Shown piece by piece: positions 34,148 through 44,600 of a stretch of DNA of 64,000 nucleotides. Source of the DNA: Streptomyces sp. NRRL WC-3626. GTDB lineage: Bacteria; Actinomycetota; Actinomycetes; Streptomycetales; Streptomycetaceae. Made by a program: the position numbers and the translations under genes. The notes beneath the pieces were generated by a model. The model saw nothing but the letters and a program-made list of their open reading frames with translations, made no database searches and was not told the origin of the DNA. Position 1 is the first letter of the stretch; each line of letters opens with the position of its first letter. The stretch spans positions 310,001-374,000 of the forward strand of contig NZ_JOCA01000002.1 in NCBI RefSeq assembly GCF_000718785.1, in the 5' to 3' direction.

Positions 34148-35887
34148 TCAGGCGGGCTGGTAGTCCTCGGAATCGGCCTCAGCGTTCGGGCTCTCGTTCT
34201 GCGGGCCGGCCTCCTGCTCGGACGACGGACCCGTAGGGCGCGACCGCGGCTTGAGCCGCTGCTCCTCGAAGAAGGCACCCGGGTCGTCGACCGCCGTCTG
34301 CAGCGTCTGCTGCCAGTTCTCCCCGAGGCTCCGTTTCAGCTCGGCCTCAAGATCCGGGTACTTCTCGTTCACCGCCTCCATCGCGTCGACGTAAGCGTTG
34401 GAGTAGACCCGCTGCTGCTCCTCGGGCGGCAGGCCGTCGATGTCCATGCTCGCGATCATCACCTCGGACTGGTCCAGGCGGTGCTGGAGCGTGTCGGGCA
34501 GTCCGCTGGTGTCCAGGCCCTGCTTCTGTGCCGCGAAGCCGACCAGGTAGCCGAGCATGTTGCCCCCGTAGCCCTCTTGGTCGCTGCGGCCCAGCGCGTC
34601 GAGCAGCGAGGTCTTCATCGTCTCGGCGAGCTGGACCTGGTGGGCGTCCGCATCCATGGGCCGGCGCAGCGTGAACATCCCGTCCTCGGGCAGACGCTGA
34701 CCCAGCTGGTCGTCGAACTCCCCGCTCCAGACCGTGCGGACCCGGTCGGAGCCTGCGATCCGCTCCTCGTGCGCGGGAGCCTTGACGATCCGGCCGTGGG
34801 CCACGCCGTTGAACATCGTGCGCAGCTCGGGCTCGTACTCCATCCGCTCGCCGATGATCATTCGCGCGCGCTGGACGACCTCCTGGCGCTCCAGGCCGTC
34901 TTCGCGCATCTGCTCGTGCAGCCGCTTGCGCATCGCCCGGTAGCTGTCGCGGATCAGGCCGGCGTCCGCGCCCGGCTCACGCATCTTCCAGAAGGCGTTC
35001 TCCATGAGCGCGACCTCGGTCATGGCTGCCGAGTCCGGGGTGAACATCTCCCGGTGGCCGCGCTCACGGTGCTGCATGGCGTCGAAGCGCTGGCGCCACT
35101 TCTTCGTCAGGTGGTCACGCGGATCGGTGCTGCCGATGAGGCGCTCGCGCCGGGCGTCGCTCGGCACGTCCTTGAAGATCCTCTGCCGGTGCGCGATGCC
35201 GCTCTCGGCAGAGGCGATCATGCCGCGGGTCCTGGTGTCGATGCGTTCCTGGATCTTGTCCTTGAGGGGCTGAAGGTAGCTGTCCATCTCCTTCTTGAAG
35301 TCCGGGGCGAGCATCCGCATCGTCATCACCATGCCGACGGCCTGGATGATCGAGTTGGCATTCACTCCGCGCGAGAGCGGCTTGAGACACGACTGCATCA
35401 TCATCTGCATGTAGACGTGGTGCATGACGCCGAGCTCCTGCGTCCGTTCCTCGTCGTTGAAGCCGGGCACCAGCAGCTTCGAGTCACGCAGCGAGGCCAT
35501 GTACTTCTCGCCGGCCAGCCGCGTCTCCGCCCGAAGCTTGAGCATCTGCTCGCGCTGTTCCAGGCCCTCGGTCTCGTCCTCTGCCCGGTCGACGTCGATC
35601 CCGTGCACGCGCTCGCGGTCGGCCATCCGATCCTGTGTCTTCGCGCCGAAGAACCCGCGAGCGCGGTCCCGGAGCCACTCGCGCCAGGCGCGCGAACCGT
35701 CGGCGTCCTCCGGTCCGGGCTCGTCGATCACCTCGGCGTCGATCGGCTCGTTCGAGCGCGAGTCCCAGTAGGCGTATGCGCTGCTCTGCGGCTCGTCGGC
35801 CTGCTGCCGATCGTCGTCCACCGGAAGCTCCTTGGCCGCGCGCGGGCGGCCCGCAGGGCCCGTTCCCAGTTCCTTGTGCTGTGCCAT
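34148..35887 (-). CDS. Hypothetical protein, 579 aa, co-transcribed with the RNA polymerase
   Basis: The ATG at 35887 lies one base after the stop of the giant polymerase gene, so the two are almost certainly translated from one message. The protein is hydrophilic and mainly helical. It has acidic N- and C-terminal regions and a central part of about 400 residues (RDHLTKKWRQRFDAMQHRER; ALMENAFWKMREPGADAGLI; VQRARMIIGERMEYEPELRT). I recognise no sigma-factor, zinc or nuclease motif. By position it is the best candidate for an accessory or promoter-recognition subunit; that is inference. It could also be an unrelated structural protein of the transfer system. Confidence 0.7.
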   Translation of the reverse strand: MAQHKELGTGPAGRPRAAKELPVDDDRQQADEPQSSAYAYWDSRSNEPIDAEVIDEPGPEDADGSRAWREWLRDRARGFFGAKTQDRMADRERVHGIDVDRAEDETEGLEQREQMLKLRAETRLAGEKYMASLRDSKLLVPGFNDEERTQELGVMHHVYMQMMMQSCLKPLSRGVNANSIIQAVGMVMTMRMLAPDFKKEMDSYLQPLKDKIQERIDTRTRGMIASAESGIAHRQRIFKDVPSDARRERLIGSTDPRDHLTKKWRQRFDAMQHRERGHREMFTPDSAAMTEVALMENAFWKMREPGADAGLIRDSYRAMRKRLHEQMREDGLERQEVVQRARMIIGERMEYEPELRTMFNGVAHGRIVKAPAHEERIAGSDRVRTVWSGEFDDQLGQRLPEDGMFTLRRPMDADAHQVQLAETMKTSLLDALGRSDQEGYGGNMLGYLVGFAAQKQGLDTSGLPDTLQHRLDQSEVMIASMDIDGLPPEEQQRVYSNAYVDAMEAVNEKYPDLEAELKRSLGENWQQTLQTAVDDPGAFFEEQRLKPRSRPTGPSSEQEAGPQNESPNAEADSEDYQPA

Positions 35888-35888
35888 T

Positions 35889-38800
35889 TCAGTAGCCCGC
35901 CCCGTAGTCGTCGTCGCCCTGCGGCTGATCGATCTCGATGCTCGGCGTGTAGACCGGGCGCGACGCGCCCACGCCCACGGCATGCGCAGAGCGGCGGTGC
36001 GAGCCGCGGGTGCGGGAGGCCCCCGCGTCCTGAGAGATCACGTCGCGCTTGACCGCCGAGTCATCGACGGCGATCGCAGCGCTGTCCAGGCCCTGCGCCT
36101 CGGCGGAGCTCAGCTGATCGAGCTGCCGGGACATCTCCGCCCGGGCCTTCCGGGTCCCCGAGGACGCGAACTGCTCGTTCTTCTCGCCGTCGTAGACGCT
36201 CTCGCGGTTCTTGGCCGCCTGCACGAGCGCCTCGAAGCCACCGCCGTAGGCCATCCGGTCCATGACGGTGCCCCGCAGCGACGGGTCCTCTTCGAGGTTG
36301 CGGATGAGCCCGGTTTTCGGGTCCTCCAGCGAACTGGCCACGCGGGCCACGTAGGCCGGGTTGACCGTGACGCCGAAGCCCTCCTTGGACTCGTAGAACT
36401 CGATGAACTTCTTCTCCCACTCCTCGGCCGTGGCCTGGACGGGCTCACCGTCGAGGAATGCCGTGCGCCACTGACCGGGGCCGACGTGTTCGATGCTGCG
36501 GCCCCTCCAGAGCTCGCGGCCGGGGCCCTGGAGCATCGCGTACTTGTGCCGGGCCTCGGCGGCGTCGTGCTTGGCCTGCAGGATCGACTGGGTCACCGGG
36601 TAGGTGACCTCCAGGACGGCCTTGAGGTCTTCGCCGCGCAGCGCGCGCACGGCGCGCTGGCTGAACGAGCCGCCCAGGCCGGTGCCGTGAGCCTTGATCG
36701 CCGTGGCGAACATCGAGGCTTCCTGGTCGGCCTGCGTGATGCCGGGCGTGCCCTGCGCATCGCCCAGGTTCCGGGCGTAGTCGGTGAGCTTCTTCTCGCT
36801 GCCCTTGGCACCGGTCTCGACGCAGACCTCGCGCACGCTCTGCAGGTGCGCCTCGCGGTCCGAGAACGTCAGTGCCGCGCCGAACTCGCCACGCTGCGCC
36901 TGGCGGTACAGCGCGCTCAGCTCCTCCGTCACGACCTGCTGGTCGAGCTTGATGTCCTCAGGCGACTCTGCGCCCGTGAGCGCTTGCAGCCGGAGCCGGT
37001 TCGCCTCGCTGCGCGAGCTCTCCAGCTCCTCAGCCAGAGCAGTGTCCTTGGAGAGCGCGACCTGGGTGTCCAGCGAGACCTGCATGGCCAGCGGGTGCGA
37101 GCCGTCGCCCTTGACCACGCCGGTGTCCAGCAGGTTGGCCGGCACCGAGAGCTTCGCCAGGGCTTCCCCCTTGGCGGCCTCGCTGTGCAGCTTCACCACG
37201 GCGACCGCGTCGCCGTCGAAGTCGCCGTCGAAGCAGGCGTCCATCACCGGGTTGATCGCGGCACCGGTGAGCCGGTCGTCGATCGCGACCCGCATGTAAC
37301 GCACGCCGGCGTCACGGAGCACCGGGTCACGCCACACCAGCGCGTGGTCACCCTCGGCCAGCCCCAGCTGCTCGGCCTTGACCGAGCTCAGCGCAACCTG
37401 GTCGACGTCCAGCCGCGGGTCCGCAGTCCACACCATCGTCGCCGAGTCGGTCAACCGCGAGGCCATCAGCCCGGTCTTGAAGATGTTGTTCTTGCCCGTG
37501 AGCACCCGGTTCTGCACGTCGGTCGTGATCGCCTCGAAGGCGCGCTGAGCGCGCGAGACCGACTCGCTCATGCCGCGGCGCACCTCGGAGCGCTTTTCCG
37601 CGGACAGACCCTGGCCGTCCAGCTGCTCGGTCATGTAGCGGTAGCGGCAGGCCTCGACGAAGACGTCCTGGTAGCTGCGGGTGTAGTCGTGCGTGACGGA
37701 GGACCCGTCCTCGAACTCCTGGCCACTGCGCAGATGTGAGGACATCACCGGCAGCTTCCACGAGCTCGCGCTCACCGTCTCGGTCTGCTCACCGGTCGGA
37801 TACGTGAGCGGGAACGGGATCTCCATGTCGCCGCCGCGGTCGCCGATGAGATTGCCGAAGGACTTGCGCATCGCCGTGGTGTTCAGTCCCGGGAGCTGGC
37901 CCTCCTTGCGCGGCTGAGTGCGCAGCAGCTCGGGCATCGGGATGAACCGGCGCTCGGGGCGCTCGTCGATGCCCTCGGCCTGGCCGACCACCCGCAGTGT
38001 GCCGTCAGCCTCCATGTCCATGCCGGTCACCAGCAGGTACTCGCGCAGGTTCGACTCGGCCCCGCTGTTGTGGCCGTAGAACTCGCCCATGATCGCCGGG
38101 CAGTCCTGAGACTGCAGCGCCCAGGCCAGCTGCGAGGAGGCTTTGCGGCCCTTGCCAGCACGCACCTGCTCGTCGTCGTAGATCTTTGTCTTCTCGTCGA
38201 CGGCCATGTGGGTGACCACGAAGCGCATCTCGCCCAGGGCACTCGGCCGCAGTTCTCCGTTGGGGGAGCGCAGGTCGGAGACGTTTCCGCTCATCAGCTC
38301 GCGCGCCGAGCCCGCGTTGCGCCGGGAGATCAGGCTGAACGGGCTCATCACTACGTCCAGGCCCGGGTTGGCCCGGAACCAGTTGACCTCTTCGACGACA
38401 TCCTGCTCCTGCGCGTCCTGCAGCGGCATGTCCCGGTCGACGATCAGCGAGATCACGCCCTTGTTGCCGTGCAGATCCGAGATCTTGTCGCCCACGACGA
38501 GATCGCGCTCCTGGCCGCCGGCGCCGCGGATGCGGTGGCGCTCGGCGAACTCCTTCGACACCACGATCGGGTCATCAGCCGTCCAGCCGCCGAAGGTCAT
38601 CAGCGCCGTCTTCGCCGGCGCGGTGACCTCAGAAGACTGCATGATCGTCGAGGCCGTCATCTGCTGGCGGTCGAACGGGTCGTACCGCAGCGTCTCGAGC
38701 TCGGGGAGAGCCATGAGCGGCGCACGCTGTCCGGCCACGCTCTCGTCGCCCGGCACGATCTGGCCGTCGGCGTCGACCTGGGCCTGAGTGGTCAGGTACC

Positions 38801-41435
38801 GCACGATGCCCTGGTTGGTCGCGCCTCCGGTCATCACCGGGTCGAAGTAGCCGCTGGGCGCAGCGACGTTGTTCCGGTCCTTGCCGGTGAGTACCGTCAT
38901 GTTCCGCCCGCCGGTGAGCCGCCAGGCGTCGAAGCGGTTGTCGTCAGCCGGGTCAGTTTGGTCGCGCTGGGCCCGGTACTCGGCGTAGATCGTCGAGCCG
39001 GCCTTGATTTCGTTGGAGTAGCGCACACGGCGCGCCTCGGTCTGCAGGATCGCGGCCGTCCACTCGTCCAGGTGCTCCTTGATCTCGCCGGTGGACTCGT
39101 CGAGCTGGTACGTGGTGGCGCGCTCGATGAAGTCGATCGGGTGCTTCGTGCCGTACAGCTGCGAGTAGACCGCGTTGAGCGAGGAGGGCTCGCCGGTCTC
39201 GCTGCGCCCGGCGATGAGGTCGCCGGCGATCTGGTACTGGATGCGCTCGTGCATGAGCTGCTCGTAGCCGCGCAGGCGCGTGCGTTCCTCGACCGAGGTC
39301 GGAGCCTCGCCCGGAGTCTGGGCCGTGATCGTGGCCTCGTAGCCCGGCACGACCAGGGCGTTATCCCCGCTGGCGAAGGCGGTGGTGATCTCGCCGTACT
39401 CGCCGACATCGAAGACCTGGCCGATCTCACCCGAGATCGGAGTCCCCTTGCCGTCACGGCGCTGCTTCTCGCCGCTCCAGCGGATGACGCCCTGCTCGTC
39501 GACCAGGATCTCGGAGACCGTCGCCGCGTTGCGCTCGATGCTCTCGCGCACGGTGGCCCCGATGCGCCGCATGAATGCAGATTCGTGATCGGCGATCGGC
39601 ACGGAGCGCTCGGCGTCGAAACGGACGAGCCGGTCCTTGAACCGGGTCGTCTGGAAGGTCGAGCCCATCATCTCGTCGGGGGAGATTCCGCAACGACGAA
39701 GCGCCGAGGCGAGGTTGTCGAGGTTCGACCACTGCCCGGTGGGGCTGGTCATGTACCGCGCCACCCGGTCCGGGTTGAAGCGCTGGTCGACCCACTCGCC
39801 GTCGACGTCGTGGGGCTCCGCCTCCCAGGTCCCGATGAGTTCGAAGGGGACGTCCTCGGCGTGCTGCCGGACCTTCTCGACGGCGGTGCCGCCGTAGACG
39901 AGGTTGCCCATCTCGGGCACCTCCTCGGCCTGCAACTCGCCGATCTCCTCCAGCCTTTCCTGGTACATCTCTTCGGTCGCCCCCGGGCGCAGCAGATCGC
40001 TGTGCGCGCCGGTGAGGACGTCCCAGTAGGAGCGCTGGATCGCAGCGACCTCAGAGTCAGCCGAGTACTCCGGCGGCTCGATCGCATCCAGCTGTCCGCC
40101 GGTTCGCTCCAGCTCGGCCTCAGCACGAGCGATCAGGTCTTCGACGCCAAGAGCTGCCTGCAGGTTCTGCCGCGCGCTCTCGACGGCGGCCTTCGCGTAG
40201 GCCTCAGCGGGCTGGGCGTCGATGAAGAAGGTCGGCAGGGAGCGGTTCTTCGCGTCTCGGCGCAGCATCACCTTCGACCCGGGCCGGGGACCGGACTCGC
40301 CCGGGGCCACATAGTTGCCGACCACGAACATCGACTCCCGGTCGACGTGGTAGCTGTCGGGCACATCCACCAGCGTGCGGCCACGGCCGCGCTCCTGGTG
40401 CGTCGTGCCCATCTCGCCGGCGGCGTGCCCCGGAAGATCCGTGCGCTCGATGCGGTGGCCCTGGGCGAAGCGCAGCAGCTGAACGGCTTCCGTCGGCGAG
40501 GGGGAGTAGACCGCCATGCCGCCGGGGACCCGGTAGTTCGTCGAGTAGCGCAGCACGGTGCCGTTGTCGTAAATCCGGGCTCCGGCGTACTCCTCCTGGC
40601 GCGTGTCGGTGAGGCGGATCTCCATGCCGGTCTGGGCGATCTTCGCCTTGATCTGACCGGGCTCGCGGTCGCGCATCACCTCGTAGGACACGCCCTGGGC
40701 CTTCAGCTCTTCGAGCAGTGCTGCCGAGCGTGCCACGGCGCGCCGGGACATGAAGCGGTTGCGGTCGACACGGTTCGTCTGGGGATCTCGGCCGCCGTCG
40801 ATGACCCACTCGCGGACCTGGTCGTACTCCTGCTGGCTCATCTTGTCCATCAGCGCGGTGAGCCCAGCGGCGTCATCGTTCGTCATCGCTCGGCCGGCCT
40901 CGAAAGGTTTGCCCTCGTCGTCGATGCGCCAGAGCACCATGTTCCCGCGACGGGGATCGGCTAGGGTCTTCACCTCGCCGCCGGCCACGCGTGCGATCGT
41001 CTCGTCCGGCAGGTACACAAGCGCAGTCCCGGCGCGCTTCACGGTCGCGCGTTCGGACCAGTCGGGGTCGTAGGGGCTGATCGGCAGCCGGGCCGACTTC
41101 GGGTCGGCCTGGGCACCGACGCCGGTGGCACGGATGAACTCCCGCTGCGACTGCTGGTAGCTCTCGTTCTGCGGGGAATGGTCACCGAACTGCGGCTCGT
41201 AGTCAGACACCTTCTCCGCGAATGCCTGGTCGATGGCGGTGAGGCAGTCCGTGACGCCCAGCCGCGGGTCGGCCAGCGCGGTGCCCCGCTGTCCGAGGAT
41301 CTCGTCGACCCGGGCGCGGATCGCCTTGGCCTGGGAGATCGGGATGACCTGTCCGGTCTGATCCCGGGCCTGCTCGACTGCCTTGTAGTAGACGTACTCA
41401 TAGAAGTACCTGCGCAGTCCGTGTGCCTTCTTCAT
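35889..41435 (-). CDS. Giant single-chain two-barrel RNA polymerase (beta and beta' fused)
   Basis: 1,848 aa from the ATG at 41435. Signatures of both large RNA polymerase subunits appear once and in the cellular order. Beta-like: MTFGGWTADDPIVVSKEFAE (from residue 946; cellular form is MPW-GYN-EDAI-LSE), GDKISDLHGNKGVIS (from 982; cellular GDKMAGRHGNKGVIS), DMP, and DVVMSPFSLISRRNAG (from 1027; cellular DIVLNPLGVPSRMNIGQ). Beta'-like: WRDPVLRDAGVRYMRVAI, then NPVMDACFDGDFDGDAVAVV, with DFDGD at 1405-1409 (cellular NADFDGDQMAVH, the three catalytic Asp that bind Mg). A later segment (GLGGSFSQRAVRALRGEDLK) may be the bridge or trigger region. It should polymerise RNA on a DNA template. The first 900 residues are not recognised. 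Single-chain forms are known in yeast killer plasmids and in phages; on a Streptomyces conjugative element it is striking. Its own promoter lies at 41483-41504. Confidence 0.88.
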   Translation of the reverse strand: MKKAHGLRRYFYEYVYYKAVEQARDQTGQVIPISQAKAIRARVDEILGQRGTALADPRLGVTDCLTAIDQAFAEKVSDYEPQFGDHSPQNESYQQSQREFIRATGVGAQADPKSARLPISPYDPDWSERATVKRAGTALVYLPDETIARVAGGEVKTLADPRRGNMVLWRIDDEGKPFEAGRAMTNDDAAGLTALMDKMSQQEYDQVREWVIDGGRDPQTNRVDRNRFMSRRAVARSAALLEELKAQGVSYEVMRDREPGQIKAKIAQTGMEIRLTDTRQEEYAGARIYDNGTVLRYSTNYRVPGGMAVYSPSPTEAVQLLRFAQGHRIERTDLPGHAAGEMGTTHQERGRGRTLVDVPDSYHVDRESMFVVGNYVAPGESGPRPGSKVMLRRDAKNRSLPTFFIDAQPAEAYAKAAVESARQNLQAALGVEDLIARAEAELERTGGQLDAIEPPEYSADSEVAAIQRSYWDVLTGAHSDLLRPGATEEMYQERLEEIGELQAEEVPEMGNLVYGGTAVEKVRQHAEDVPFELIGTWEAEPHDVDGEWVDQRFNPDRVARYMTSPTGQWSNLDNLASALRRCGISPDEMMGSTFQTTRFKDRLVRFDAERSVPIADHESAFMRRIGATVRESIERNAATVSEILVDEQGVIRWSGEKQRRDGKGTPISGEIGQVFDVGEYGEITTAFASGDNALVVPGYEATITAQTPGEAPTSVEERTRLRGYEQLMHERIQYQIAGDLIAGRSETGEPSSLNAVYSQLYGTKHPIDFIERATTYQLDESTGEIKEHLDEWTAAILQTEARRVRYSNEIKAGSTIYAEYRAQRDQTDPADDNRFDAWRLTGGRNMTVLTGKDRNNVAAPSGYFDPVMTGGATNQGIVRYLTTQAQVDADGQIVPGDESVAGQRAPLMALPELETLRYDPFDRQQMTASTIMQSSEVTAPAKTALMTFGGWTADDPIVVSKEFAERHRIRGAGGQERDLVVGDKISDLHGNKGVISLIVDRDMPLQDAQEQDVVEEVNWFRANPGLDVVMSPFSLISRRNAGSARELMSGNVSDLRSPNGELRPSALGEMRFVVTHMAVDEKTKIYDDEQVRAGKGRKASSQLAWALQSQDCPAIMGEFYGHNSGAESNLREYLLVTGMDMEADGTLRVVGQAEGIDERPERRFIPMPELLRTQPRKEGQLPGLNTTAMRKSFGNLIGDRGGDMEIPFPLTYPTGEQTETVSASSWKLPVMSSHLRSGQEFEDGSSVTHDYTRSYQDVFVEACRYRYMTEQLDGQGLSAEKRSEVRRGMSESVSRAQRAFEAITTDVQNRVLTGKNNIFKTGLMASRLTDSATMVWTADPRLDVDQVALSSVKAEQLGLAEGDHALVWRDPVLRDAGVRYMRVAIDDRLTGAAINPVMDACFDGDFDGDAVAVVKLHSEAAKGEALAKLSVPANLLDTGVVKGDGSHPLAMQVSLDTQVALSKDTALAEELESSRSEANRLRLQALTGAESPEDIKLDQQVVTEELSALYRQAQRGEFGAALTFSDREAHLQSVREVCVETGAKGSEKKLTDYARNLGDAQGTPGITQADQEASMFATAIKAHGTGLGGSFSQRAVRALRGEDLKAVLEVTYPVTQSILQAKHDAAEARHKYAMLQGPGRELWRGRSIEHVGPGQWRTAFLDGEPVQATAEEWEKKFIEFYESKEGFGVTVNPAYVARVASSLEDPKTGLIRNLEEDPSLRGTVMDRMAYGGGFEALVQAAKNRESVYDGEKNEQFASSGTRKARAEMSRQLDQLSSAEAQGLDSAAIAVDDSAVKRDVISQDAGASRTRGSHRRSAHAVGVGASRPVYTPSIEIDQPQGDDDYGAGY

Positions 41436-41482
41436 AGTCAATCAGCCTCTGTGGACGCTCGGGGTTACATAAGCATGTATAG

Positions 41483-41504
41483 AGCCTACTCTGCCTATCG
41501 AAAG
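41483..41504 (-). promoter_or_regulatory. Promoter of the RNA polymerase operon
   Basis: On the minus strand CTTTCGATAG (41495-41504) is followed 13 bases after its TCGA by TAGGCT (41483-41488), about 50 bp from the ATG, in an AT-rich patch. Confidence 0.5.
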
Positions 41505-41526
41505 GAAGTGAGGGGTCATCCAGAAA

Positions 41527-41578
41527 GGCCAGTGCCGAGGCAGTCTCCCTTAGTCGAGAGACGACCTCGGCACTGGCC
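41527..41578 (-). terminator. Terminator downstream of the coupling-protein gene
   Basis: A 14-bp perfect repeat (41527-41540 and 41565-41578) with inner partial pairing, between the coupling-protein stop and the next promoter. Confidence 0.8.
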
Positions 41579-41611
41579 GTGATCCTTGGCTGGCCCCCAA
41601 GTGGCCGTCGG

Positions 41612-44600
41612 CTACTTCGAGTTCATCTCGATGGCCATGGCCCGGTCGAACCGGCCGTCGGCCAGTACCTCCCAGCTCGGCAGCGAGGCCAGGTACTGGT
41701 AGAAGGCCGAGTGCACCTTCACCGTCGCCAGGGACTTCAGGTCCTCCTCGGTGACGTCCCCCTCCGCGAACACCCGCGAGTCCTCGTTGTTCACATGGCC
41801 GTTGATCCGGCGGGCCGCATGGGCGTACGCGTCCGAGCGGATCTGGCTGATGTACGTCTGAGACCCGTCGGCGCTGCGCAGCTCGCCGTCGCCGCCGACC
41901 GAGAAGTGCTCGCGATCCTGTTCCAACTCGGTCTGCGCCGACTTGTAGGCCTCACCGATCTCGATGTCCAGGCTCTTGACCTTCGCCGAGCCGTCGGGGT
42001 TGACCAGCATCTCCTTGCTGATCGTCCCCTCGGCGTAGAGCAGACGCTGCCGCTCGGCGCTGACCGCCTGACTCTCGGCGACCGCAACCCCGACCTCGAC
42101 GTTCTCGATGAACTGGTCCTCGTCGAACATGCTCATCCCCTCGTACGCGTCGGGGTCGACGACCACCGGAGCGTTGGGGTCCTGGCCCTCGTCGACCGTG
42201 GTCATCGTCGTGATGACCTCCATGACCTCGTCGGCGTAGACATCGGGATCCAGGCGCTCGATGTCGACCTCCTGGTAGCTGTAGATCTCCTTGTACTGCG
42301 CCTTCGCGTCTGCGGCCTTGACTGCCTGCCGCATGCGCTTCTCCAGCATCTTCACGAAGTCCGGCTGGTTCATTCGCACGTCGAAGTCCATGGCACTGGA
42401 CAGCGTCGGGATCGTCTGCAGCGAGTACGTGTGCCCCGGGTGCTTGATCGTGTTGCCCAGCAGCCGGAACGACATCGGCAGGATCGTCTGGTTGCGGTTC
42501 CAGATCGGCGCGTCGCCGGCCCGGAAGACGATCGAGTTGCGCGGCGAGAGGAATGCCATGTCGTTGTAGCTGATCAGCGGCTCTTCCTTGGTGTTCATCG
42601 TGTAGGAGACCCGGCCCTCGGTCTTGCCGCCGATGACCTTGTCGAGATCCTGGCTGATCTGCTTGCTGTCACGGTACGACCGGTGCGTCTTGCCGCTCAT
42701 CTTCTCCAGCGTCTCGATCATCGAATCGTCCGTGGACTTCAAGAAGACGATGTTCGAGGTGTTGCCCTGTACGATCTTGTCGACGCTCTCGCCGTAGACG
42801 TCGCGCAGCTGCTGCAGGGTCTGCAGGATGAGCGTGAACTGCTGCTCCTGGCCCAGGCCGATGGAGAGCATCGTCTCGAAGCCGTCGATGCCTTTGCCCT
42901 CGGACTGCAGGTTGCCGAGCTCGTCGAGCATGAACCGCGTGCGGTAGAGCGGCTTCTGGTTCGACTTCGTCATGTACGCCTGGTCGGCGCTCACGTCGAA
43001 CAGCTGCTTGACCAGGATCAGGATCAGCTTCGCGTACTTCATCAGGTGGGGTGGAGTCACCAGGAACAGCGCCTTGGGGGACTCCGAGTAGCGCGACAGC
43101 GTCTGCGTGATCGCCCGTGCCTGGTACGAGACCTTCTCCGGGTTGCCGACGCCGGAGAAGTCGAGTCGCGTGTCCGGGTAGAGCGTGTCCCCGGGCTGGA
43201 AGGACAGGATCTTCCCGTCCCGGGTGCCGCCCTCACGCACCGGCTTCAGCTCACGCATCACGCCGTTCTTCACGATCTTATTGCCCGTCACCGGCTCGAC
43301 CACGTAGTGCCGGCCGTTGAGCGAGACCTGGTAGTTCTTCGTGAAGCTGAAGTAGAAGGTGCGCACCAGCATCTTTGTCTGCGGATTGACCAGCTCCAGC
43401 TTGAGCCAGGCCTCGTCGTCAGGGAACTTGCCCTTGAAGTTGTACCGGGCCCAACCCTCGCGGCCGACGATCTCCTCGTGCTCGAAGTCCTCACCCAGGT
43501 GCTCGGTGAACATCGGGTCCGCGTAGGCCGACCACACGGCTTGCTGACCGACGAGGTGGTCGCGCTTGACGTAGTTCGGCGCGAAGCGCACGCCGAGGCG
43601 ACGCGGGAAGCTCAGGCCGGCCAGGTCGGTGTTCTGCGAGGGCTTGCCCGAGGTCAGCGTCGAGATCGTGGGGTCGGTGAAGAACGACATGGCGGTGATC
43701 GCGATTCCGTACACCGAGGCCAGCATCTTCTCCGCCCCGGCCATCGAGCGCAGCGCGTTGTGGGCGTTGCCCACCAGCGTGCGCATGTTGTTGCGGGGCA
43801 GCTCCTCGCTCGCGTTGAAGTACAGGCTGAGCATGTCCTGATCGGCCTTGCCCTCCCACATGAAGGCCTGGGCCGCAGCCTTCTCCTGCTCCTCGGCCAG
43901 GGCGTCCTCGTTGTTCTCGAACTCGCCGGCCTTGACCCGCTTCTCCAGCTCGGCCTCAGGGTTCTTGATCTTCTTCGAGCTCATCTGCACGAAGAGCTGG
44001 TAGCAGTTGTAGAGCGTGGCCTTGCCCCAGAGGTCATCGAGCTTCTGCTCCAGCAGCGCCGGGTCCATATTCAGCACGGCTGCGGCGCTGCGCAGCTCCC
44101 GCTCCTCCTCCAGATAGAAGTCGATGAGTCCGTAGGCCGCGCGCTTGAAGGCGTTGTTGGCGGCGTTGGGCCAGACCGGGTCCTCGCCGCCGTCGAGCGG
44201 AAAGAAGATCCCGGCGATGTTCTCCACGTACAGCGCGCACTTGGTGAAGTTGCCCTCACGCGCCGCGTCGGCCGCCAGTCCCAGGGGGTTGTAGATGTCG
44301 GTCTTCATGGAGTTGATCAGGTTGAACTGCACCGGCTCGAACCCGCGTGTGACCAGGGGCACGTAGTTCTTCACCAACAACTCGCCCTTGGGGTCGTTGA
44401 TGACCATGTTCGAGGGCTTCTTCTCCCGCGACCACATGTCGATGATCGGCTCGATGTACGTCTGGCCCTTACCGGCTCGGGTGATGGCCAGCACCATGGT
44501 GTTCACCGGCGCGGTATCGACCACGTACGCCCCGGCCGGGCGCTGGACCTCGTACGCCGGGAACTCCCAGTCCTTCTTGATCAGGTCAGCGACGGTCTTG

